Shown here one piece after another: positions 1 through 6,207 of a DNA stretch of 6,733 nucleotides. This DNA is from Candidatus Zixiibacteriota bacterium (lineage in GTDB: Bacteria > Zixibacteria > MSB-5A5 > GN15 > JAAZOE01): NCBI GenBank assembly GCA_028700875.1, contig JAQVRW010000171.1, forward strand, positions 1-6,733, written 5' to 3'. The translations under genes were made by a program, and so were the position numbers. The notes below the pieces were generated by a model. The model was not told where the DNA came from. It was given only the letters and a program-made list of their open reading frames with translations, and did not search any database. How positions within the stretch are numbered: the stretch's first letter is position 1; every line of letters begins with the position of its first letter.

Positions 1-414
1 TTTGAAGCTCACCGCGACGAGTATTACGACCGCCTTTTGGCCGTCTCCCGCGATAACGATTGGACCGGCTGGTGCGTGTTCTTCCTCTCTGCGATTATCG
101 AGGAAGCCCGTTCCAACCACGACAAGGCCAAAGCGATTTTGGACCTCTATCAGGAAAAGAAGGCGTGGATTGTCGAATCAACCCATTCTCAGCATGCTGT
201 CCGGGCTTTGGATTGGTTCTTCAGCCGGCCGATTTTCAACACGCCGGATTTCACTGTTTCATCAGGCATTCACAGGGCAACTGCGAATAGGATCGTCCGG
301 ATCGCGCGTGACCACGGGTTATTACGGGAGTTACGCGGTGGCAGCGGCCGCCGTCCGGCGTTTCTTGTCTTTCCGGAATTACTCAATATCGCTGAGGGAC
401 GGGAGGTTTTCTAA
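1..414 (+). CDS. Fic-family protein, C-terminal fragment (5' end outside window)
   Basis: The frame is open from base 1 to the TAA at 412-414, giving the last 137 residues. The fragment begins FEAHRDEYYDRLLAV and continues with DWTGWCVFFL, the pattern I recognise for the helices that follow the catalytic core in Fic/DOC proteins. The signature HxFx(D/E)GNxxR motif would lie upstream and is not visible, so activity cannot be judged. Roughly fragment residues 80-130 (SSGIHRATANRIVRIARDHG, then a glycine/arginine turn and a short beta-like end) look like the C-terminal winged helix common in this family. Known Fic enzymes transfer AMP or another nucleotide-derived group to hydroxyl side chains of target proteins; some act as toxins or accompany restriction-modification loci. 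An ATG overlaps the stop codon. Linkage to the methyltransferase 190 bases downstream is only positional. Confidence in the family is good; the target is unknown. Confidence 0.83.
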   Translation, partial: FEAHRDEYYDRLLAVSRDNDWTGWCVFFLSAIIEEARSNHDKAKAILDLYQEKKAWIVESTHSQHAVRALDWFFSRPIFNTPDFTVSSGIHRATANRIVRIARDHGLLRELRGGSGRRPAFLVFPELLNIAEGREVF

Positions 415-572
415 TGCCCGTAAGTGTTCGCAGTTTGGAGACATTTCCACTTGTTGCTCATAGAACAGGGTTCCGTGAGCGACAAGCCGTTTTGTTACTA
501 ACCCATGACACAAAACAAAGCTTGCGTCTCATGAAATGGCATATTGTGAGACACAAAACAATTAGTCGTTAA
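414..572 (+). CDS. doubtful small ORF (52 residues), possible remnant of a gene following fic
   Basis: This ORF starts at an ATG sharing its A with the stop codon of the Fic gene (TAATG). A strong Shine-Dalgarno-like GGGAGG lies at 401-406, seven bases before the ATG, as expected for translational coupling. The predicted peptide begins MPVSVRSLETFPLVAHRTGF and ends KTISR; it is basic, has no membrane segment and no motif I recognise. Its last third runs through the repeat-rich control region, which argues against selection on the protein there. Either it is a genuine small coupled gene, or it is the surviving 5' end of a longer gene whose remainder was replaced when the downstream cassette arrived. 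A chance ORF is also possible. The start context is better supported than the product. Confidence 0.3.
   Translation: MPVSVRSLETFPLVAHRTGFRERQAVLLLTHDTKQSLRLMKWHIVRHKTISR
526..552. promoter_or_regulatory. inverted repeat GTCTCA-N15-TGAGAC, possible operator
   Basis: GTCTCA at 526-531 is matched by TGAGAC at 547-552. In RNA the stem could extend inward with two G-U pairs and one A-U pair (to 534/544). The right arm overlaps the second direct repeat at 550-561, so the two elements probably belong to one control region ahead of the methyltransferase gene. Methyltransferase operons in restriction-type systems are often autoregulated or controlled by a small repressor; that role is an inference here. 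Confidence 0.35.
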
Positions 573-575
573 TTG
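559..575. promoter_or_regulatory. inverted repeat CAATTA-N5-TAATTG, possible operator
   Basis: CAATTA at 559-564 and TAATTG at 570-575 form a perfect 6-bp dyad around a 5-base centre. Its centre lies about 28 bases from that of the preceding dyad and about 37 bases before the methyltransferase start. It spans the stop codon of the doubtful 52-codon ORF. A symmetric AT-rich site at this distance could bind a dimeric repressor, but a short dyad in AT-rich DNA can also arise by chance. Confidence 0.3.
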
Positions 576-603
576 GCGAGACAGAACAAAAAGGCTCGTA
601 ACT

Positions 604-3420
604 ATGGCTGAAAAAAAGACTTACGGCAAAAAGACCTCCCAGGGAAAGAAGATCCCGGTCGAATCGATCAAGCACAAGGACAAGCGGGCCAATATACCGA
701 CCGAGGAATTGCGCGATTTTGTGGCCGAGGAGGAAACCCGTCCGCCTACTATGCGGTACCCCCGCGATCCATCGCTCGATCCGCAACTGGTCTGGAAAGG
801 CAAAGACGAGCAGGACGGGCAGGACCTCGAAGTGCCGGTGGTGCCGATCTATATCCAGGAGAAAATTCAGCCGCAAGCGATTGTAGAAAACGTGCGCCGG
901 GAAGCGTCGGCGGAACGGCCGGAGCAGGAGCCAAACCTGTTCGGCGATTTCAACGGCATGGCTTTTGACAAGCAGGTCGATTTCTATCATCACGAAGCCA
1001 ATTGGTCCAACCGGATGATCCTGGGGGATTCCCGGTTGGTCATGACCAGCCTGGCCGAAAAAGAGGGACTTAAAGGGAAGGTCCAGATGATCTATCTCGA
1101 CCCGCCCTATGGCATCAAATTCGGCTCCAACTGGCAGGTCAGCACGCGTAAGCGAGACGTGAAAGATGGCAGACTGGAGGACGCCACCCGCCAGCCGGAG
1201 CAGATTCGGGCGTTTCGGGATACCTGGAAGCTCGGGATAAATTCATATTTGGCCTATTTGCGTGACCGATTTGTGATCGCCCGTGACCTTCTCACCGAAA
1301 CCGGCAGTATCTTTGTGCAAATTGGGGATGAAAACGTCCATCTGGTGCGGTGTTTGATGGATGAAGTATTTGGAAAAGAGAATTTCTGTGGTGAAATCAT
1401 TGTGGAAAAGACTTCGGGCGCAGCGATGGAGCATCTCGATCTTGTTGCGGATTTCATTCTTTTCTATGGGAAGGATAGTTCAAAACTGAAATATCGTCCG
1501 CTCTATAGAGATAAATATTCGATGGGTAGTGCATCCCGATATTACCGATATATTCAGATGCCCTATGGTATGCATCGTCCAATCGAACCGGAAGAGTCCG
1601 TTGATCCATCTCAAATCCCCTCAGGAGCAAGGATATTCAGTATTGATGCATTGACATCTCAAACAAATGCTTCTACGACTCGATACAATTTTGAGTATAA
1701 AGGAGGAATATTTCAATCCGGGGTACGCCAGTGGGCGACGCCCCGAGAAGGTATGAATCGACTATTGGTCGCTAACAGAGTTACGTATAGAGGAACATCA
1801 ATTGGCTTTGTTCGCTATTTGGAGGACTTTTCGGTTCGTGCAATTTCAAATGTCTGGTCCGATATCAGTGGCTCGATTCAGAGTAGGACAGATCCCAAAG
1901 TATATGTAGTCCAAACATCCACGACTGTTATTCAGCGCTGCCTCCTCATGACGACCGATCCAGGTGATTTGGTGCTTGACCCAACTTGCGGCTCAGGTAC
2001 TACCGCCTATGTCGCAGAACAATACGGCCGACGTTGGATCACCATCGACACCAGCCGTGTTTCTCTGGCGCTGGCCCGCACCCGAATCATGGCCGCACGA
2101 TATCCCTATTATCATTTGGCTGATTCCCCCGACGGAATAATGAAGGAGGCCGAAATCACCGGGCAGATTCCACCAGAGCACAAAACCGACAATGACATTA
2201 AACGGGGTTTTGTTTACCGCCGTGTGCCGCATATCACACTCAAAAGCATCGCCAATAATCCCGAAATCGATGCCATCCACGCTTCCTGGCAGGAAAAGCT
2301 GGAGCCGATCCTGGCTGACCTGAACAAAGCCCTCAAGACAGATTGGAAAGAGTGGCAGGTACCCCGGCCGGACGATGACGATCCAGTCCAAAAGAAATGG
2401 CCGGCAGCTGTGCGGAAGCTGTTTGCCCAATGGTGGGAACACCGTCGCGCAAGGCAAAAGGAAATCGACGATTCCATCGCCCGTCATGCCGACACCGAAA
2501 TGCTGTACGACCAGCCATACGAAGACAACAAACGGATTCGGGTGGCCGGGCCGTTCACGGTGGAAAGCCTCAGCCCGTTCCGGATGCTTCCGGCCGACCG
2601 GGCGCTTCCAGCCGGTGAGGTAGCCGCCCAAAAGGAATCATCGGATCAATTTATCCCGATGGTTATTGAGAATCTGAAAAAGGCGGGCGTTCAAAACACT
2701 CGGCGCAACGAGCGATTGAAATTCGACCTGCTGGCTATCCATCCCGGCGTCTGGATTCACGCCGTCGGTGAATATACCGACGCCGAGGGCAAAGCCCGGC
2801 GGGTGGCGGTCAGTGTCGGGCCGGAATTTGGCACGGTCAGCCCGCAACAGGTCAAGGAAGCGGCCAAAGAAGCAGTGAAGGGGATCGGATACGACCTGTT
2901 GGTCATATGCGGCTATGCCTTCGATCCGCATGTGAGCGAAGAAATCAAACGATACGGCAAGTTGGCCGTCCTGCCGACTCGTATGAACGAAGATTTGAAG
3001 ATGGCCGACGACCTGCTCAAGAAAACGGGCGTCGGCAATCTGTTCATGGTATTCGGCGAACCCGACCTGGCGGTCACAGAGCTTTCCGATGGCAAATTGC
3101 AGGTGGCGATCAAAGGGGTGGACGTGTATGACCCGACCACGGGGGAAATCCGCAGTTCATCGACCGATGATATCGCCTGCTGGTTTATCGATACCGATTA
3201 CAATGGCGAGAGCTTCTTTGTCCGGCACGCCTATTTCCTCGGCGCAGATCAACCGTATGACCGCCTGAAACGGGCTTTGCGGGCGGAGATCGATGAGTCG
3301 GCCTGGAGCATGCTCTACAGCGCCCAAAGCAATCCTTTTGACAAGCCGAAATCCGGCAAATTCGCCGTGAAAGTAATCAATCATTACGGCGACGAAGTTC
3401 TTAAAGTCTATACTGTCTAA
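604..3420 (+). CDS. type III Mod-like amino DNA methyltransferase with long C-terminal extension
   Basis: This 938-residue protein is predicted to transfer a methyl group from S-adenosylmethionine to an exocyclic amino group in DNA, most likely adenine N6. The catalytic motif DPPY is at residues 166-169 and precedes the SAM-binding motif DPTCGSGTT at 459-467, the beta-class order shared by type III Mod subunits. Between them, about 280-440 should be the target-recognition region. The N-terminus is lysine-rich and conserved in style (HKDKRANIPTEELRDF, then DPSLDPQLVWKGKDEQD). The segment TLYDQPYED-like (MLYDQPYEDNKRIRVAGPF, near 640) and a C-terminal domain at about 680-938 are typical of a recurrent Mod-like family; I know no function for that domain. 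The ATG at 604 follows a modest AAAGG at 590-594. The next gene starts 32 bases after the TAA, so an operon is likely. No Res helicase-nuclease follows. The recognition region is noticeably richer in A+T than its flanks, hinting at a swap of specificity. Exact base modified is not provable from sequence. Confidence 0.94.
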   Translation: MAEKKTYGKKTSQGKKIPVESIKHKDKRANIPTEELRDFVAEEETRPPTMRYPRDPSLDPQLVWKGKDEQDGQDLEVPVVPIYIQEKIQPQAIVENVRREASAERPEQEPNLFGDFNGMAFDKQVDFYHHEANWSNRMILGDSRLVMTSLAEKEGLKGKVQMIYLDPPYGIKFGSNWQVSTRKRDVKDGRLEDATRQPEQIRAFRDTWKLGINSYLAYLRDRFVIARDLLTETGSIFVQIGDENVHLVRCLMDEVFGKENFCGEIIVEKTSGAAMEHLDLVADFILFYGKDSSKLKYRPLYRDKYSMGSASRYYRYIQMPYGMHRPIEPEESVDPSQIPSGARIFSIDALTSQTNASTTRYNFEYKGGIFQSGVRQWATPREGMNRLLVANRVTYRGTSIGFVRYLEDFSVRAISNVWSDISGSIQSRTDPKVYVVQTSTTVIQRCLLMTTDPGDLVLDPTCGSGTTAYVAEQYGRRWITIDTSRVSLALARTRIMAARYPYYHLADSPDGIMKEAEITGQIPPEHKTDNDIKRGFVYRRVPHITLKSIANNPEIDAIHASWQEKLEPILADLNKALKTDWKEWQVPRPDDDDPVQKKWPAAVRKLFAQWWEHRRARQKEIDDSIARHADTEMLYDQPYEDNKRIRVAGPFTVESLSPFRMLPADRALPAGEVAAQKESSDQFIPMVIENLKKAGVQNTRRNERLKFDLLAIHPGVWIHAVGEYTDAEGKARRVAVSVGPEFGTVSPQQVKEAAKEAVKGIGYDLLVICGYAFDPHVSEEIKRYGKLAVLPTRMNEDLKMADDLLKKTGVGNLFMVFGEPDLAVTELSDGKLQVAIKGVDVYDPTTGEIRSSSTDDIACWFIDTDYNGESFFVRHAYFLGADQPYDRLKRALRAEIDESAWSMLYSAQSNPFDKPKSGKFAVKVINHYGDEVLKVYTV

Positions 3421-3422
3421 CA

Positions 3423-3446
3423 CCGGCCGCACCGCCGGAGAAAGGA
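3423..3446 (+). promoter_or_regulatory. short GC hairpin and ribosome binding site between methyltransferase and unknown gene
   Basis: Two bases after the methyltransferase stop, CCGGC (3423-3427) can pair with GCCGG (3434-3438) around a six-base loop. It is followed by a clear Shine-Dalgarno AAAGGA at 3441-3446, six bases before the ATG at 3453. This ribosome binding site fixes the Met-Gly start of the next protein. The hairpin has no T-run, so it is not a terminator; it might tune translation or be incidental. Confidence 0.4.
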
Positions 3447-3452
3447 CAGCCC

Positions 3453-4229
3453 ATGGGACACCTGTTCCTCCGCAATTTGCCGCGCACGCGCAAATGGAGA
3501 CAGGTCATTGATCTCCTTGAAGCCGATGGCGATGTTCCGGAAATCGCCCGCGCCAGTATGGAGGCGGTCCAAACCGGATTGAAAAATGTTCCCAACGACC
3601 CCGGATTCCGACTGACGCTAACGGCGATTTTCGACTTCGTCGATTCTCTCCAATCCTCCGATCCGAGCAAGAGCCTTTGGGAAAGAGGATTCCAACTTCC
3701 GGTCAATCCCCTCATCCTGGATTATGTGGCAAGTTTCAAACGTAAGCTTGACCTCGACCTTTCCACCCAAAGATCAAGATCAGACCCCTCGGAGATGGCC
3801 CAGAACGCCTTCACCGAAACGCTCGTGAAGTCTGCGACCGCATCGGGATCGCTATTCGGGTTAAAGCCGGATGAAGCCCAAGCCCTACTGAAGCGCCAAC
3901 TTTCCGGTCAGAGTTTCAAAACCCTGATGCACGAGTTCTTTACCGGATTTACCCGCCGGTATCTGCAATCCTATCTTACTCGCGCCTTTCCCAGCTATAT
4001 CGGTCCCAACAGGCGATTCGGATCGATGGACAGTTACAATGCCTTCAATGACGCCTTTGATCTTCACATTCGTCAGGCGATCCGAATCACTGATGAATTT
4101 GTCCCCGGGTGGTACGGCAAGACCCGTTTCGAAGGCAGGTTGACGCCCGATTCAGTCACCCGTTTTGCTCATATAGCCTTCAAGAAAATCCGGAGCGAGT
4201 TTGCAAGGGGAGCGACCGCGGGTGAGTGA
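3453..4229 (+). CDS. uncharacterised 258-residue protein, likely partner of the QueC-like enzyme
   Basis: I do not recognise the family. The protein is soluble in appearance, with no signal peptide or membrane segment, and seems mostly alpha-helical. An N-terminal basic stretch (MGHLFLRNLPRTRKW) is followed by helices to about residue 105, a polar linker rich in Ser/Arg/Asp (about 105-115), then a helical part with FFTGFTRRYLQSYLTRAFP near 163-181 and an aromatic/basic end (WYGKTRFEGR near 218-227). No catalytic motif is evident. The start is well supported by AAAGGA six bases upstream. Its TGA at 4227-4229 overlaps the GTG start of the QueC-like gene by 8 bases, suggesting coupled translation and possibly a complex. 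After Met removal the N-terminus would be glycine, as I recall for QatB, the protein encoded beside QatC. That analogy is an inference from position, size and first residues, not from recognised homology. Confidence 0.88.
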   Translation: MGHLFLRNLPRTRKWRQVIDLLEADGDVPEIARASMEAVQTGLKNVPNDPGFRLTLTAIFDFVDSLQSSDPSKSLWERGFQLPVNPLILDYVASFKRKLDLDLSTQRSRSDPSEMAQNAFTETLVKSATASGSLFGLKPDEAQALLKRQLSGQSFKTLMHEFFTGFTRRYLQSYLTRAFPSYIGPNRRFGSMDSYNAFNDAFDLHIRQAIRITDEFVPGWYGKTRFEGRLTPDSVTRFAHIAFKKIRSEFARGATAGE

Positions 4230-6057
4230 CATAAATTGCATCTGGTGCGGCCCCGATAAGCCACCGGAATCCACACAGGCGACATTCGCCAAAACGATTC
4301 ATCTCCACGCCGGTTCGCGCCATTCCAACGTCCACCTGAAAATCGAAAACATCAGCCAAGCATTATGGCAGGACATTCCCGCCATCGTTTTGGACATGCT
4401 TGAAATCGGCAGTTACGTCTATTGCGCCGATCAGTCTGTCGGCCGCGGGGGAAAGGTATCCCGGCACGAAGCCCATCAGTGGCGGAGGAATTTCCATTTT
4501 GAAATCCCGGTTCGAAACCTCGATATATGGGATAGCCCGAAGGTTAAGGATGAATTGTGCGAGGTACTGGAATTTCTATCGGATGATTATTACGAGTTTT
4601 GCTTCAGGCAATTGACCGAAGATGTCCCTCGCGATGCCTACTTCGATTTCGACAGGGGTGGTCCCTGGTTCAAGGCAAATGAAGTCCTGTTGTTTTCCGG
4701 GGGGCTTGATTCACTGGCAGGGGCGTTAGATGAAATGGTCAATCAAGGGAGGAAAGCGGTTCTTGTCAGCCACCGGCCTGCTCCTAAAATCTCTAAACGC
4801 CAGATCGACCTTCTGAAGGCATTCGAGGGCAGGGGCGGTGACCGAAATACCTTTCTGCATGTCCCAGTATGGGTCAATAAGGATAAGGGACTGACAGTCG
4901 ATAGTAACCAAAGGTGTCGTTCTTTTTTATATGCCATGCTCGGGGCTTCAGTGGCGGTTATGCATAAGATTCCGCAAATCAAATTCTTCGAAAACGGGAT
5001 TACCAGCTGCAATCTCCCACCGACGGAACAAGTGATCGGAACAATGGCCAGCCGGTCTACTCATCCGGCCGTCTTGGCCGGGTATTCAAGGCTTCTGACC
5101 GCAATTCTGGGGGTGGAATTCACGGTCGCCAATCCATTCATTTACAAAACCAAGAGCGAGGTCGTCCGGGTAATCAAAGATTCTGGATACGCCGATCTGA
5201 TTCGGTTCTCCAATAGTTGCAGCCATGTACGATCAACGGATTCCTTGAACACTCATTGCGGGGTTTGTTCGCAATGTGTCGGCCGGCAATTCGCCATCCT
5301 TCACAGCGGACTTTCAGATTTCGATTCCGAAGACATGTACAAGAGTAAATTGATACTGGACCCTATCCGGGACCCCGAAGATCGGGTTATGGTAGCATCC
5401 CTGGTCAAGCAGGCACGGTATTACAACACGATGGATGAAGGCGGATTCTTCGGCCAGATTGGAGAGGTGAACAGGATTATCGATTCCCTCGGCGATCCAA
5501 CAAGCGCGGCCGCGGAGGGACTATATAATCTGCACAAGAGATATGGACGAGAAGTACATGATGTTCTGACAGAACAAATCCGCTTAAGGGCCGCGGCCAT
5601 TGCCGATGGGAAACTTGATCCGGATTCAATTCTGGCGATGGTCGGCGGTTTTTCAAAGAAAAGGACTTCAATCCCGATTCGAATGCGGACTTTCCGCACG
5701 CCGCCGCAGACGACCTGGAAAGATATCACTATCGAAATCATTTCAAATGACTCTGCCAGAATCAGGGTCAAGGACATTTCGGAAATATACGTCGCGGCCG
5801 AAATGGGCTTCATTGATCGCCGGAGAGGCGATATGGTAAATACTCAGTGGAAAACGCTGTTGATTATGGCGGGAAACCACGGGCAATTGAATTGGGGGAC
5901 CTCGCAGAAGAAACGAACCGCCTATAAGACTATCCAGAATTTGAAAGCAACTCTTCGCGACTTCTTCAATATCCCAGGCGAACCGATTAAGTCATACCAA
6001 AAGGAAATCGGTTATGTCGCCAAATTCATCTTGGTAGATCGCCGCGGGGGCCGTTGA
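4222..6057 (+). CDS. defence-type QueC-like (7-cyano-7-deazaguanine synthase-like) enzyme with extra N- and C-terminal domains
   Basis: The 611-residue protein contains a QueC-like PP-loop core. SGGLDS at 159-164 is the ATP pyrophosphatase loop. ENGITSCNLPPTEQ (from 257), SRSTHP (277-282), NPF (304-306) and TKSEV (310-314) follow. A zinc site is formed by C333 with the HCGxCxxCxxR motif (C346, C349, C352). Ordinary QueC has only about 230 residues and turns carboxy-deazaguanine into the nitrile preQ0 using ATP and ammonia. Here there is a 150-residue N-terminal domain (CIWC at 6-9, YCADQSVGR, WRRNFHFEIPV, LEFLSDDYYEF) and about 250 residues after the core. The last 80 or so (GFIDRR near 529, then QKKRTAYKTIQNL and a GY turn) resemble a winged helix. 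This architecture matches QatC/Cap9-like enzymes. I chose GTG 4222, nine bases after AGGGGAG, over an in-frame TTG at 4201 that lies deeper in the upstream gene. Substrate and acceptor are unknown; housekeeping queuosine synthesis is unlikely. Confidence 0.92.
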   Translation: MSDINCIWCGPDKPPESTQATFAKTIHLHAGSRHSNVHLKIENISQALWQDIPAIVLDMLEIGSYVYCADQSVGRGGKVSRHEAHQWRRNFHFEIPVRNLDIWDSPKVKDELCEVLEFLSDDYYEFCFRQLTEDVPRDAYFDFDRGGPWFKANEVLLFSGGLDSLAGALDEMVNQGRKAVLVSHRPAPKISKRQIDLLKAFEGRGGDRNTFLHVPVWVNKDKGLTVDSNQRCRSFLYAMLGASVAVMHKIPQIKFFENGITSCNLPPTEQVIGTMASRSTHPAVLAGYSRLLTAILGVEFTVANPFIYKTKSEVVRVIKDSGYADLIRFSNSCSHVRSTDSLNTHCGVCSQCVGRQFAILHSGLSDFDSEDMYKSKLILDPIRDPEDRVMVASLVKQARYYNTMDEGGFFGQIGEVNRIIDSLGDPTSAAAEGLYNLHKRYGREVHDVLTEQIRLRAAAIADGKLDPDSILAMVGGFSKKRTSIPIRMRTFRTPPQTTWKDITIEIISNDSARIRVKDISEIYVAAEMGFIDRRRGDMVNTQWKTLLIMAGNHGQLNWGTSQKKRTAYKTIQNLKATLRDFFNIPGEPIKSYQKEIGYVAKFILVDRRGGR

Positions 6058-6190
6058 AAGTTTCGATTTTTCGAAACTTCGGCCGACAATAATTTCAAAA
6101 TTCTCCAAAATTATTCTCATTGCGCGCCAAGGCGTTACTGCCTTTACGCCCCAAAATCAGCGGGATTCCCCCTGAGAGTTTCGACTTTTC
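6056..6190. repeat. imperfect 17-bp direct repeat GAaAGTTTCGAtTTTTC bracketing 101 bases
   Basis: The copy at 6056-6072 and the copy at 6174-6190 agree at 15 of 17 positions. The first overlaps the end of the QueC-like gene and the hairpin there; the second lies just before the next ORF. Both are followed a few bases later by TTCGG. Between them are further inverted repeats: AATAATTT (6088-6095) with AAATTATT (6108-6115); GGCGT (6131-6135) with ACGCC (6146-6150); and CAGcGGG (6158-6164) with CCCcCTG (6168-6174, one mismatch). I see no coding potential of its own in this segment, although the downstream frame stays open through it. A role as a recombination or attachment site is possible but unproven. 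Confidence 0.4.
6058..6079. repeat. perfect 9-bp hairpin AAGTTTCGA-TTTT-TCGAAACTT just after the QueC-like gene
   Basis: The two nine-base arms are at 6058-6066 and 6071-6079, with a four-T loop, starting one base after the stop codon of the QueC-like gene. The position suits an end-of-transcript structure. However, no T-run follows the stem and the stem is AT-rich, so it is a poor intrinsic terminator. It may stabilise the 3' end of the operon mRNA or belong to a recombination site. Confidence 0.45.
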
Positions 6191-6207
6191 ACCATTCGGA
6201 ATTGGAA

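Larger units (their letters stand above)
507..589 (+). repeat. three direct repeats GACAcAAAACAA upstream of the methyltransferase gene
   Basis: The 12-mer GACACAAAACAA occurs exactly at 507-518 and again at 550-561. A shorter variant, GACAGAACAA, lies at 580-589. The start-to-start distances are 43 and 30 bases, and the last copy ends 14 bases before the methyltransferase ATG. Repeats of this sort in a short AT-richer leader are typical binding sites for a regulator, but no regulator for them is identifiable here. I could not find a convincing -35/-10 pair in the same stretch. Confidence 0.45.

Noticed and set aside
2..463. Forward 153-codon ORF in another frame over the Fic fragment
   Set aside because: The Fic frame gives recognisable family sequence; this frame gives a Ser/Arg-rich, low-complexity translation.
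507..589. CRISPR-like array
   Set aside because: The repeats are only 10-12 bases, unevenly spaced and three in number, which does not fit CRISPR architecture.
562..993. Antisense ORF of 143 codons over the methyltransferase start and leader
   Set aside because: It lies opposite the conserved N-terminal sequence of the methyltransferase and has no recognisable features.
1993..2631. Antisense ORF of 212 codons inside the methyltransferase gene
   Set aside because: It mirrors the coding frame of a clearly recognisable protein segment, shows no motif and has no separate start context; it is a shadow ORF.
4201..4221. TTG at 4201 as the start of the QueC-like gene
   Set aside because: The GTG at 4222 has AGGGGAG at proper spacing and gives the compact GTGAGTGA stop-start overlap; TTG would add seven poorly supported residues.
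4222..6057. Housekeeping queC of queuosine biosynthesis
   Set aside because: The protein is about 380 residues too long, carries defence-type motifs and has no queD, queE or folE neighbours in the window.
3453..6057. A complete QatABCD system
   Set aside because: No KAP ATPase (QatA) or TatD nuclease (QatD) is visible, and the 258-residue protein is not recognisably QatB.
604..6057. Dpd-type system inserting deazaguanine into DNA
   Set aside because: No DpdA (TGT-like) transferase or other Dpd component is present in the window.
6058..6079. Intrinsic terminator after the QueC-like gene
   Set aside because: The stem is AT-rich and is followed by CGGCCG rather than a T-run, so I kept it only as an inverted repeat.
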